Origin: Terebella lapidaria
Taxonomy: Eukaryota; Annelida; Polychaeta; Terebellida; Terebellidae
Direction of reading: 5' to 3'
DNA length: 64,000 nucleotides
Assembly: GCA_949152475.1 (NCBI GenBank)
Contig: OX424556.1
Location: forward strand, 60,904,451-60,968,450
A model generated the notes under the pieces. The model was not told the origin of the DNA, did not search any database, and saw only the letters and a program-made list of their open reading frames with translations. Position 1 is the first letter of the stretch. The number at the start of each line of letters is the position of its first letter. This document shows positions 1-10,850 of the stretch, piece by piece. The position numbers were made by a program, and so were the translations under genes.

Positions 1-200
1 TTCGTTGTTCTTGAACCGCTGGTCAGCATGTGGTGGCCATTTAGATTTCCAAAACGATTTGGTCCGGAATTAAGTCATCTATTTTTCTTTTCATAACGGG
101 AGCTGTGCGGAGTAAAATCCTAGAATACTTCCAGATAGAGGTTAAATATTGGCAAGTTAAAAAAAAATCTTGTATTAAGTGTGTTGAACTTAAATTTTGT
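1..200. mobile_element. Fragment of the GGTTACCGG repeat family
   Basis: The stretch matches, in the same order, part of the element at 15031-16096: a segment on the 'ccggtctgcttgtggcggcc' theme, then 'gggagctgtg...gagtaaa', then 'agatagag..taa.tattgg'. No coding signal. The copy is cut by the window edge, so its full length is unknown. Confidence 0.6.
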
Positions 201-897
201 AAGAAATATCACATATTTTCGCAGGCAGCTGCTTTAAAATTAGAATGAAAATACTTTCAATCAATCCATATTGATGCATCATCTTCCTAATCGTCAATCT
301 CTCGTAATTTTGTTGATTTTAAATCTTTCCAATTGGATCACCAATGACTTATCGATTTGATCTCAGTCTCAACCCTTAATTCATAGATACCGTTAATATA
401 TATAATAGAGTTTGTCCACATTACATATCTGAATTTTTACGTCGTAGGCAATATATACTTGTAAATTGCTTGTGAATATGTAGCCTATAGGCCCTATAGT
501 TATTTTTTACATGCACTGGAATTATACTTGTATGTTGTGCATCAGTGTCCCGATCTCATGTCTTCGGGGTCATCTCGAAACCGTTGTGTCAGTTATCATG
601 TTCTTGATTATGTGAAGAATTATTCTCGATTATACGTCCAATTATATGTAACTATTATCTTAGGCCCTATGCAACATTTTGGCAGTTTTGAAATAGTTTC
701 GATCATCTCTGAAAGTAACCAAAAAATTTGCACCACAAAACATAGGCCTACAGTACGGATATGTATTTATTTGTCAAAAAATATTCCATTTCACATATAT
801 TACTTTGGTTTGATTTGATCTGATTTGATTTATTGAAAGGTCGAATCACTCGAATGAATCAATTCTACACCACTTCTATTACACTACCAACTCTCAA
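201..897. other. Intergenic, AT-rich, nothing recognised
   Basis: AT-rich sequence downstream of the nucleoside hydrolase gene. One 96-codon open frame (528-818, plus) shows no domain-like composition and no splice context, and I treat it as chance. Confidence 0.5.
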
Positions 898-903
898 TTT
901 ATT
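898..903 (-). terminator. Polyadenylation signal of the nucleoside hydrolase gene
   Basis: AATAAA on the minus strand about 60 bases past the TAA-type end of the coding region (stop codon at 964-966). Position and sequence fit a canonical cleavage and polyadenylation signal. Confidence 0.6.
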
Positions 904-963
904 CCTCATTGTTCATTCAATTCAATTATTTGTTCTAAATGGAACATATAATTATCGGTTGTT

Positions 964-1290
964 TTATAATAATGTGTTTTTGATCATTTGCTGAAGCCGA
1001 GACAAGTCAAACTCCTGTACTAGTTCGACATTAGCAGGTTTTTCCAAGTGGTTTTTCCAGTCAATAATGAGTTGAGAGCGCGTGTGCGTGCCGTCCAGCT
1101 CGACCGTGCAAAAGACGTGTGTTGCCTTGGTAACGACGGCGGGATCCACGACCGTCGCCATGGCGTTGGCATCGCACGAGGCACAGCGGCCGATTGATGA
1201 ACGTCGGTTGGTGTCCGCGACCCGGACCGTGCGATGGTGGAACAGCGCCTTGGGTGTCGTTAGCGGCATTATCTCACGGTCGTAGAACTC
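964..1290 (-). CDS. Nucleoside hydrolase exon 5 (last)
   Basis: Acceptor CGTTTCAG|GAG, phase 0. Codes 'EFYDREIMPLTTPKALFHH', then 'SCDANAMATVVDP' where relatives carry the last active-site Asp, and 'THTRSQLIIDWKNH'. It ends in-frame at 964. Confidence 0.9.
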   Translation of the reverse strand, partial: EFYDREIMPLTTPKALFHHRTVRVADTNRRSSIGRCASCDANAMATVVDPAVVTKATHVFCTVELDGTHTRSQLIIDWKNHLEKPANVELVQEFDLSRLQQMIKNTLL

Positions 1291-4211
1291 CTGAAACGTT
1301 CAGTATCGTAGGCCTAATATTGATTGCCCATACACGTCAATGTGTAAAATAGTCCAACCAGATTTCTGACGCTCATATTTAGGCCTGGTGCGACTATGAT
1401 AGGACGCTGTAGCTGCATTAGCTGACGACATGGACATGTAGAACATTAGGCGGAAGTATGCAGAACATGCCGAGTAAGAGATTTTTACTGACGTACGTTT
1501 TCTGGCGCTCCGTGGGTGACGGTTGGTTCGAGAGGCACGAGTCTGATAGGACAAGACATCTCCGCCAGGACCACGTGGGCCGCCTCGGGGTCACAATGGA
1601 AGTTGTACTCGTGGCAAGGCTGAATGTTCCCTACGGCTGCCAGACGGGCGAGAAGGTGTGATAACAGTGAGGACGATGAACACATGTGAAATGTGTCTAA
1701 CAGCACTGTGTACCAGTGATTTTTATATAGTGCAATAATACAGGGTAGTGATATATCGACGATGACAAATAAATGCAAATTTAATTCAGTGATTCTAGGG
1801 GCAGGTCTCCCGATTCTGGGGGGCAAGACTTCGTGATTCTGGGGGAAATTCTTGTCAAAACAAGTGGGATGACCTTGAACAGTGAGCAAAAATGATATCA
1901 ATTCTGCAGGAATCGAAACCTTTATTATTCGATTGATTGGCTCAGTTGTTGCAGAGTGCACAAGAAGGAAAATTCATACAGGGTGTCTCCTATATATTCG
2001 CGTATTGAGCTCCACCAGTTCCTGGTAAATTGTCAAGGCAACAACCAATACTAGCATTTGATTGTGTTCCAGAGTGATTTTAGATGGCAAAACATCATTA
2101 TTTCCTTTGGTGATGAAATATACGGCTAGAAAATTCTCTGGTTATGCATATCGGATTTTTCTGAGAAAATATAATTCTAGAGGCAGGCAACCATGATTCT
2201 GTGGGCAAACACGCATTATATATATGTCATGTAAAAAAATGATGAATTCTGTTCAAAAGCCAGACAAAAAGAATCCATTCGAAATCTAATACTAGTAGGG
2301 GCCTATAGGTTCGGAATTTCTAGCTGATGTTTGTGATATTGAATCCACCTCTTCTTAATAATATTGTTCAAATAAACAGATCCCTGATTTATCCTGTTGA
2401 TATTGCACCGGAAGGAGCCTTGAGATGTCAAGCGGGCGAGAATGGATATTCGTACTTCAAAATTCTTTGTACATTCAGAGTCGTAATTGATTCTTGCAGA
2501 ATTAATATCATTTTTGCTCATTATTCAGGGTCACCCCACCTGTTTCGACAAGAATTTCCCATAGAATCACGAAACTTTGTCCCCAGAATCAGGGAACCTG
2601 CCCCTAGAATCATAAAATACCCCTAGAATCACGGAACCGGTTGTGCCCTGTGTATCTCCACCCCCCCCCCAATCCCCACTCCACTCACCGTGCATGTTCC
2701 CGCCCATGATGACGAGGTTTCGGAGCTGTTTGCCGATACCCGGATCCAGCCGGAGAGCCAGGGCGATGTTTGTGAGCGGCGCCAGTGTCACCAGCGTGAT
2801 CTCACCTACATAAGGTCAGAAGGGCACAATACGGTAACCCGTTCAGCCAATCAGCGAGCGTTCACATTACTTATGTACAACTTAAAGGCAAACTGTTGTG
2901 AAACATCACCTCATATATTTTTTATGCTAGATTTCTGGATGAGTGCATGTTCATCTGAAAGAATACACTGCTGGGAAAAATTACCCGGTTTTCAAGGCAG
3001 TATCTTGTTATCGCAAAGGGGTTTTGCATGGCCATCAGCACCCAAACTTTCGGGTATGTTCATCTCGGGTCCATTCAAGACAGAATAGTAATGCGTCGTC
3101 AAATATATTCATGCTTATCACACGATGTCCAATATGTCAACTGATAAAACTAGCATATTGGTTAGGCTGGATTTTTGTTTAGAAAGGTGCTATGGACCAC
3201 CAAAGTAAGACCATTTAACATTGAGTCGAATGGCCAATTCAAATAATATTATATAGCCAAAACATCCGTCAGTCAAACAACACATTCATGGCAGCACAAT
3301 TTCTAATTAAAACACAACCGCCATTTGCACCGTGAGGCGTAGGCCTAGTTTGGCGAATGAAAAGAAAAGGCATCCATGTAGCCCCTCATAGACGATTATC
3401 TGATAAGCTGGAGGCATGGGTAGTTGCAGCCCCGAATGTCTGAGTCTGAAAACAATTTGGCCAATTGTTCAAAGTTTGGGTTGCACAATGCTTGTTCAGA
3501 ATGACCTGAATTTGCATTCCGACTAAAAATTAGCAAACAAACATGATACAAATATATCATAGCATACAAACATATCATAGCATACAAACATAGGCCTACC
3601 CAAATTTGTTTAGAATTTCCGATTTCTATTTTGGGGCAAAATTGAGCATTGGGATGAATCAGTGTCCGCAGAAGCCTATGAGAGAAAACTTAGGGTTTAA
3701 GAGAACCTGTAAAGAGGTTCATAGAAGACAGGAAAGTTATACCTACCAGGGTGTTGTTTGGTGAGGCGGCTAAGGGCGGTGACGGCATGCTCGTCCTGCA
3801 CGGCGGTGCGGGGCGGAGCATGTGGGTCCGGGCTGTCCCCCAGTCCGTCTCGGCCGTGGTAGTAAGCCGAGCTCTTCCTCGGTCTTGCCACCAGCGACGT
3901 CTCGGCACCTCGGAACACTGGGATCTGACACACGGCCGAGGTTCGAATCGAAAGGCGTCATTAGATCATGCCACAACCGTAGTACTACGTACGGAATAGG
4001 ATAGAGTACCGGTTTAGTTTCTACGATGTTCACTTACATCTAGTCGGCCGCACACCTGAAGCACCCTGAGTGTGTTCAGGCAGACCTGATCCACGTCAAT
4101 GTTGCCATGCACACACGTGACGGCGATGACGTCCATTTCTGGGTGTGAAAGCGCCATCATGATGGCCAGAGCGTCATCAGACCCAGTGTCGACATCTATG
4201 ATCACCTTCAT
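964..4211 (-). CDS. Inosine/uridine-preferring nucleoside hydrolase (5 exons)
   Basis: Hydrolyses the N-glycosidic bond of purine and pyrimidine nucleosides to base plus ribose; the family works in nucleoside salvage, usually in the cytosol. Exons: 4211-4038, 3924-3747, 2805-2689, 1636-1497, 1290-964. All junctions are GT/AG, phases close, and the product is 311 residues, the usual family length. Residues 6-14 read DVDTGSDDA, the calcium- and ribose-binding Asp cluster that defines the family. Further on come 'TLAPLTNIALAL', 'LVIMGGN' and 'EYNFHCDPEAAHVVL', all hallmark segments. Near the C terminus the expected His-Asp motif reads Cys-Asp ('SCDANAMA'), followed by 'THTRSQLIIDW'. The start ATG puts the metal site at its usual distance from the N terminus. 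A ~870 bp inverted-repeat element sits in intron 3. The join between exons 4 and 5 looks shorter than in relatives, so a small exon may be missing. Confidence 0.92.
1497..1636 (-). CDS. Nucleoside hydrolase exon 4
   Basis: Acceptor CTGGCAG|CCGTAG and donor GAAAAC|GTACGT, phase 1 to 0. Codes 'GNIQPCHEYNFHCDPEAAHV' and 'IRLVPLEPTVTHGAPEN'; the N-F-x-x-DPEAA motif is diagnostic. A second possible donor lies 4 bases downstream (CGTAC|GTCAG), but it would break the phase. Confidence 0.9.
1770..2641. mobile_element. Inverted-repeat MITE in nucleoside hydrolase intron 3
   Basis: The left half (about 1780-1930) and the right half (about 2490-2641) are reverse complements with modest divergence. Both carry 'GTGATTCTAGGGGCAGGT' and 'GAGCAAAAATGATAT' in mirrored order. 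There is no transposase. The middle holds AT-rich sequence. The element separates exon 3 from exon 4. Confidence 0.65.
2689..2805 (-). CDS. Nucleoside hydrolase exon 3
   Basis: Acceptor TTATGTAG|GTGAG and donor CACG|GTGAGTGG, phase 1 to phase 1. Codes 'EITLVTLAPLTNIALALRLD' and 'LRNLVIMGGNMH', the most conserved central strand and the GGN segment that contributes an active-site Asn in family members. Confidence 0.92.
3747..3924 (-). CDS. Nucleoside hydrolase exon 2
   Basis: Acceptor GTGTGTCAG|ATC and donor CCTG|GTAGGT; phase 0 in, phase 1 out. It codes 'IPVFRGAETSLVA', a variable mid-section, and 'HAVTALSRLTKQHPG', which matches the family helix before the next strand. GC-rich compared with the flanks. 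Confidence 0.88.
4038..4211 (-). CDS. Nucleoside hydrolase exon 1
   Basis: Codes residues 1-58, beginning MKVIIDVDTGSDDA. The exon ends in phase 0 at the donor GAT|GTAAGTG. It contains the Asp cluster that binds calcium in the family and the following HPEMDVIAVTCVHGN beta-strand segment. Confidence 0.93.
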
Positions 4212-5480
4212 CTTGTCCGCTTGTACGCGTCTGCTTCACTGCAAGATGTCCTGTTCCCTTGCTTCGTTGCCGAGTTTTATAGCCTACAGCTGTACTTTAG
4301 ACTTCACAACTTTATATCATCTTGACCTCCAAGCTCTAATCAGGGCTAGAATGTCAGTGACCCCTCCGCTGTGGGTCCGTGGTGACCCCTCCGCTGTGGA
4401 TAAGTTCCTATAGTCCATACACAGGATGTCAGGATGTTCCTACGGAAACAAATTTGTTACAATGTGTTGACAACTCCTCTTACATATTGGTCTTTTCATG
4501 TTTAAAATACAAATGACTGATCTACCTTGGAATGTTTGTTGTTTGATAGAGTTGAGATTAGATTTGTGTTATTTGGAAGGTGGTGTTGCACAAGTGTGCC
4601 TGCACGAGCGTGTATTTATTGGTACTGTACAGATTGTTGTCGCTTATATAACTCGTGTCTAAATATTGGTATGCCCTTTAAATGTTGTATGACTTGCTTT
4701 GTCACAGAGACTCCTGTATATGACCAATGGATAGAAGTAGCAATTAGCGAGAGGCAGACAGGGCAGTCAGTACTTCATCGACGGGACAAGTCACAATCAC
4801 ATAGACAAGCAACAAACATACGGGGCGAACAGCTGTTATAACAAAGTGCATGGCTGATTATCAGAGTTGGCAAAGCGTATCGTCTGTACCCAAACATGAG
4901 ATAACAGCCCGGCTGATAATTCCCCTGATAACATTTCATACGAACAATTATTGAACTTCTGATGAATATTTAAGAAAATCTTCAAATGATGCCAATGGAT
5001 TTAGACTCTAAGAACGTTTCATACCTGTCATATGCCACTAATCCACGCTGATAATATTGCCAAGACACCTTACTGATAACCAAGATTTTTTTTTGAACAT
5101 TGAACGTTTCTTGAACATCGAACTTGTACTTGTCCGGTGCAAAATTCAGGTTGTAAAGGATTATTTGTGTGGTCATTGCATGGATGTTTCCGAATAAAAC
5201 AAAACTCGTCCACCGGCTCCAGTGAATTGACTCTTGTGAAATCATTCATCATTGTCCTAAAGATTATATATATGAAAACATTTGCTGTTAAATCAGTGCA
5301 TATATTAATGATTGTCTTACGTAGATATACAACTTATTATCTAACATTGCATTCAAGTAACTACAACCCCTGATGAAACTCTTCACAAATAGTATTTTTC
5401 ACCCAGACTTAATACATGTACATGTATACTCATTACAGAGAACAAGACAGGACACTTCGAGGTCATCCCACTTCTTGAAT
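4212..5480. other. Intergenic upstream of the nucleoside hydrolase
   Basis: Contains the presumed promoter of the minus-strand gene, but I see no clear TATA or other core motif. A short direct repeat, 'gtgacccctccgctgtgg', occurs twice near 4359-4398. No convincing exon. Confidence 0.4.
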
Positions 5481-5485
5481 GGTGG

Positions 5486-6135
5486 ACGGATGTTTTGGCC
5501 ACGGATATTTTGACCAACGGACGTTTTGGCCACGGACTTTTTGACCAACGGACGCTTTGGCCACAGACGTTTTGGCCACGGACGTTTTGACCAACGGTCG
5601 TTTTGGCCACGGACGTTTTGACCAACGGACGTTTTGGCCACGGACGTTTTGACCAACGGACGTTTTGGCCACTGACGTTCAGACCAACGGACGTTTTGAC
5701 CACTGACGTTCAGACCAACGGACGCTTTGGCCATGGACGTTTTGACCAACGGACGCTTTGGCCATGAACGTTTTGACCAACGGACACTTTGGCCACATAC
5801 GTTTCGACCAACGGATGTTTTGGCCACGGACATTTTGACCAACGGACGTTTTGGCCACGGACGTTTTGACCAACGGCGTTTTGGCCACGGACGTTCTGGC
5901 CACATACGTTTTGACCAATGGATTTTTTGGCCACGGACGTTTTGACCAACGGACGTTTTGGCCACGGACGTTCTGGCCACATACGTTTTGACCAATGGAT
6001 GTTTTGGCCACGGACGTTTTGACCAACGGACATTTTGGCCATGGATGTTTTCACCATCGGACGTTTTGGCCAATGGATGTTTTGGCCAAGGACATTTTGA
6101 CCAACGGACGTTTTGGCCACGGACGTTTTGGCCAG
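5486..6135. repeat. 31 bp dimeric minisatellite
   Basis: About 20 copies of a 31 bp unit made of two near-identical halves, 'ggacgttttggccac' (15) and 'ggacgttttgaccaac' (16). Because 31 is not a multiple of three, the array reads through all phases and leaves open frames of up to 248 codons with a 31-residue period on the minus strand. These are a by-product of the repeat and not a gene. Confidence 0.92.
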
Positions 6136-7420
6136 CAGATTTCAAGAGTAGGACCTTATGGTCAAGTTTCTTACATTTGAATGAAAGTGGATTTTGAAAT
6201 TGTATCGAGATGTGTTTACATTAATTAATATATGATGGACTGATATTATTATTTTTATGGCCTTATACTCTATGTCATAGCGGGAAACACACAGCGACAT
6301 GCAGACTTCTCTGTACTAGTCGTGAAGGACACAATATACCACATTTTAGCAAATGCATCTCGCTACGGCCATCTCTTGAGCAAGGTGTATGAGGCAATAG
6401 CTTGATGAAATCTGGCATGTGGAACTGCAATCGAAAATATTGTATGGGTGTTGAGATATCGCCAGTACCACAAATCGTTGTACATTACCCCAGGTCCATT
6501 CGATGGCTCCACACCACAATAAAATCTGCATTGGTGGCAATGATAACGAAAAAAATTAAAAAAAATAATCCACAAAATACCTCCATATAACAGATTAGCA
6601 AGAGCATTACCTTGGAACGAAATAATATCAGATTCGTGCAAATTCGCATTTTCACGAAAGGCGGCGCTCCAACACCCGTCTTTCACACAATTCGTCTTTG
6701 CATTCTGGGATACCGAAAATAGTTCCAACATGGATGCCTCTGAGAATCGAAATAAGTTTGAATGTTTGTGACATTTTGTTACAGACAGGACATATTGTCG
6801 AAAACTATACAATTTTTGAAGAGATTATGATAAAATAACTCCAGTAGCGGTGTCCGTGGCAATCTTTAGTGCCTCTGAAGAATCCATGGCTGAGTCATGA
6901 CAGGCGGGTCGATCCATGCAAAACAAGAAATCGCGTGCTCGTGTTTACAAATTGCGCATTAATACGGACTATTTGTTACCGCGCATTGACACTGTCCCCT
7001 GTTTCAGGGGACCAGAGAATCGGTTATTACAAAGACGGGTGCTTCGGAGTGCCGTCTTGTGGACAAAACGGCAAATTCGCCGTCGACTTTTTAAATGTCC
7101 TTCGAGTGACAGTAACGTTCAAATCACGTGTATTCTGGCTCGCATCGACAGAAAAGCAAAGTGCTTGTTTACAAAATTTCTATTATTTTGTTTTATAGCC
7201 AAACATTGCAAATTTGCCATTGCCTGATCAACAAATTAACACACAACACATTTCTGGGCAGAAAGCACTGATATACCACACATTTCCCGGACATTTTTCA
7301 CCTTTTTCCACAAGAATTATTTTCTTTAAGCCGATTTATAGTCGTCGTGGTGTTTTTCCGCAATAGGGGTGGTGTGATCCCCGATACAAAACAACAAAAT
7401 CCCATGGGTACGGCGGCTCA
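6136..7420. other. Intergenic, no gene recognised
   Basis: A 149-codon minus-strand open frame (6363-6812) and a 109-codon plus frame (6869-7198) show no recognisable domain. Weak inverted similarity between about 6655-6690 and 7025-7060 ('aacacccgtcttt' and its complement) hints at another degraded inverted-repeat element. Confidence 0.35.
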
Positions 7421-7599
7421 TATATGACATGGGCCAAAGATAGGTTACCGGACAATACATGTGTATATGTTTAATATTTTAGATGTTAGTCAGGTCACTG
7501 GTTAAATTCAAGGTCAAGAGAATATTCAGCATGTATAATATTAAACATATATCATGTCCACAGTTGATTGCTGTGCTGTAAATTCAATCAACAGAGAGA

Positions 7600-9900
7600 T
7601 ATTAGCAATTTTGTCCTGTGGCCTTGAAATTGAAGGCAAAGGTAAAATTCAAGGTCATCAGAATATTTGGCGTATAACATTTCCTATATGTCCTTCATTG
7701 ATTCCCACACTATGAAGTCAATAAGTGATATATTAGCCATTTTGTCCTGTCACCTTGAAAATCAGGTCAAATGAAACTTGAAAATAAGGTCATTGGTCAA
7801 GTCGAGGTCACGAGAATATTCAGCATATATCATTTGGAGTTTTACCACAATTTGATTCCTCAGCTGTAAAGTTGATAATAAGTGATATATTAGCCATTTG
7901 TGATCTGACCTTGAAAATGAGGTCAAAAATCAAGTTCAAGGTCATGAGAAATATTCAGCATATATCATTTCCTGTTCGTAGTTGATTCCTAAGCTGTAAA
8001 GTCTATAATAAGCAAAATATCAGCCATTTTGTTCTCTGACCTGGAAAATGAGGTTAAAGGTCAAATTCAAGGTCACCAAAATATTCAGCATATATCATTC
8101 CCTATATGTTCACTATCGAATCCTAAGCTGTAAAGTTGATAATAAGCGAGATATTAGCCATTTTGTCATTTGACCTTGAAAATTAGGTCAAAGGTCAAAT
8201 TCAAGGTCATGACAATATTCAGGACATATCATTTTCTATATGTTCACAATTGATTCCTAAGCTGTAAAGTCGATTATAAGGGAGATATTAGTCATTTTGT
8301 CCTGTGCCCTTGAAATTTAGGTCAAAGGTCAAATTGAAGGTCATGAGAATAATCTGTATATATAATTTCCTATATGTTCATAATTGATTCCTAAGCCGTA
8401 AAGTCGATCAGAAGCGAGATATTAGCCATTTTATCCTGTGACCTTGAAACTTCGGTCAAAGGTCAAATTCTAGGTCATGACAAAATTCAGAATATAACAT
8501 TTCCTATATGTTGAGTCAATAAGAAGCGAGATCAGGGGCGGATTAAACGACAGATGGGGCCTGGGCTGGAAAATATAAATGGGCCTAAAGCTATCCGGTC
8601 TGGGGTCCGGGGGCGCCGTAGGCCCAACGAGAAAAAATGGCTTTTTTGTTTTTGTGAGTTGAGCGGTTTGGCGTGTATCTGAGGAAGAAATTATGCGATA
8701 TTTGGACATTCAAATCGGATTCGAATTTTGAACTTTTTTTCCACTAAAGAATGAAAGGACTGAAAAAGTAATTTGGCCTAGATCTTTTATTGTAAATTCG
8801 GTAGATTTCAAATTTTGTAAACTTATCGAGGATTCCAAATAATTATTGAAGTTGACCCCCTAAAAAATCAGTGATTTTTTCCAGAATAAAAATCATATTG
8901 TGGTATATGCAGTTGTTTATTATAAACAGTGAAACACAAATTTCTGATGTAATCAATTTTTATTTTATTTATACATAGGTATTTTTCGGCCTTTTTGTGT
9001 GCAAATCCGTTGATGGCAGGAGTAGGCCTATCATGAAGGCCTGTCATGGATACCTTCTGTAGGCCTAAGCCCACCTGTGTGAGAAGGAGACACACTAGCA
9101 CTCGCAGAAAAAATATACGTCCCCAAGTTTAAAAAAAAAACCACGGTTTCAATCTGCGGCCTACAATAGGTCTATGAGTGAGACAAAGGGACGAATAAGC
9201 ACTCGCAAAATAGGTCCCAAGTTTAAAAAAAAACTGTGCAGTTAAAAATAGGCCCCCTAGTTAAAACAAAACTGTGCATCGTTTTTGTGAGAATTGGGGC
9301 CTATTTTTTCTTGCTGGGCCTGTGGGCCTGGGGCTGCAGCCCCGATAGCCCCGACGTTAATCTGGCCCTGAGCGAGATATTAGCCATTTTGTGCTCTTGA
9401 CCTTGAAAATGAGGTCAGAAGTCAAATTCAAGGTCACGAGAATATCCAGCATATATCATTTCCTATATGTCCACAATTGATTCCTAAGCTATACAATCGA
9501 TAAAAGGGGGATATTAGCCATTTTGTCCTGTGATCTTGAAAATGAGGTCAAAGGTCAACCTCAAGGTCATGACAATAATCTGCATATATCATTTCCTGTA
9601 TGTTCATAATTGATTCCTAAGCTGTAAAGTCGATAACGAGCGAGATATTAGCCATTTTGTCCTGTGACCTTGAAAATGAGGTCAAAAGTCATATTCAAGG
9701 TCATCAGAATATTCAGCATATATCATTTCCTATATGTCCACAATTGATTCCTAAGCTGTAAAGTCAATAATAAGCGAGATACAAGCCATTTTGTGCTCTG
9801 ACCTTGAGATTGAGGTCATAGGTCAAATTTAAGGTCATGAAAATATTCAGCATATATCATTTCCTATATGTCCACAATTGATTCCTAGTCTCTAATCTCA
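7600..9900. repeat. Tandem ~134 bp units rich in AGGTCA half-sites
   Basis: About a dozen units, each running through 'gcgagatattagccatttt', 'gaccttgaaaatgaggtca', 'aaggtcaaattcaaggtcat' and 'tcatttcctatatgttca'. The period, measured from successive 'gcgagat' words at 8146, 8280 and 8414, is 134 bp. The array is split by the insertion at 8533-9370. Perfect AGGTCAAAGGTCA (DR1) occurs at 8185-8197, 8319-8331 and 9545-9557. Confidence 0.88.
8533..9370. mobile_element. hAT-like non-autonomous transposon with 8 bp target duplication
   Basis: The element starts CAGGGGCGGATTAA and ends with the complement of CAGGGCCAGATTAA. It is flanked by an exact 8 bp direct repeat AGCGAGAT (8525-8532 and 9371-9378) that is part of the interrupted 134 bp unit. 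Eight-base duplications and CAGGG termini are typical of hAT elements. At 838 bp with no transposase frame it would need a helper in trans. Confidence 0.8.
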
Positions 9901-10379
9901 ATATTAAGTGCGATATTTGGCATAATGTGTCCCATTATAAAGCATAGGAGAATTTAACATGGGAAAGTCCCATTTGGGCCGAGTTTGGGCCAAAATGGCC
10001 CACTTCGATCGATCGATTCAAGCGCAACAAAACTTATACACATCATAGGAGTACATATGAGGAGTGTTATGTATCAAAAAGAGAAAAAGTTACTGAACAG
10101 ATTTTGAGAAAATGCGAAAAAAATGCGAAAATAAAAAAACTAAAAAATACCTCCTTCTTGAATTATTTTTGAGCATTTTTGTGCAAAATTTCAGAAAAAT
10201 TCGCCTGTAAACAAAAAAGATAAAAATGTGGACGACGGACGACGACGACGGACGACGGGCGACGGACGATAGACGACAGACGACAGACGCAACGCCATGC
10301 CAATAGGTTATCGGACCATAGGTGCGGTAACCCTAAAAATATTTGTGGTAACCGGAATAATATACTAAATTATGTAATT

Positions 10380-10850
10380 GACGGGGGAAACTATCTGCCC
10401 CACGAGGGAAATGTTTCCTCCACGAGGGAAACTATTTCCCCTGTGAGGGAAATGTTTCCCCTATTGGTTGACTTCGGAAAGATGTATAAAATAATGTAAA
10501 TGGCGGAGTAAAGGGGATAATAGCTTCCCTCAAGGGAGAAACGTTTTCTCCACGAGGTCAATAGTTTTCCTCGCAGGGGAAACGTTTTCCTCGCGGGGTA
10601 AACATTTCCTCCGTGGGGAAAATAGTTCCGTCATGGGGAAAACGTTTTCCTCGCGAGGCAAATAGTTCTCCTCGTGGAGGAAATATTTTCTTCATGGTGT
10701 AAACATTTCCCCGCATGAGGTAAATAGTTTTCCTCGCGAGGGAAAAGTTTTCCTCACGGGGGAAACGTTTTCCTCGCGAGGAAAATAGTTCTCTTCGCGG
10801 GAAAACGTTTTCCTCCCGGGGAAAAAGTGGGAACTATCAAAAATATTTTT
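10380..10850. repeat. Degenerate minisatellite with palindromic units
   Basis: Roughly 30 bp units alternate 'gggaaacgttttcctcgcg' and 'aggaaaatagtt'. Many contain a self-complementary TTTCCTCGCGAGGAAA-type core. No coding potential. Confidence 0.75.

Larger units (their letters stand above)
7420..10332. mobile_element. GGTTACCGG-family element, long copy
   Basis: Bounded by inverted termini: 'ggttaccggac' at 7443 and its complement 'ggtaacc' ending at 10332, with 'ggttatcggaccataggtgc' just inside the right end. A (GACGACGG)n-like run lies at 10230-10290. The interior is mainly a tandem ~134 bp unit. There is no transposase, so it is non-autonomous. A second transposon (8533-9370) is inserted in it. 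Confidence 0.7.

Noticed and set aside
3941..3952. GGTTCGAATC, a tRNA B-box-like word
   Set aside because: No A box, acceptor stem or anticodon arm at the right spacing; it lies in an intron next to nucleoside hydrolase exon 2.
5399..6145. 248-codon minus-strand frame with a 31-residue repeat (VKTSVAKTSVGQNVRGQNVR-like)
   Set aside because: The frame exists only because the 31 bp minisatellite reads through all phases without stops; all its overlapping frames show the same peptide in shifted order. No start context, splice signal or domain.
6363..6812. 149-codon minus-strand frame, possibly a membrane protein
   Set aside because: No recognisable family, no splice or promoter context, and composition similar to flanking non-coding DNA.
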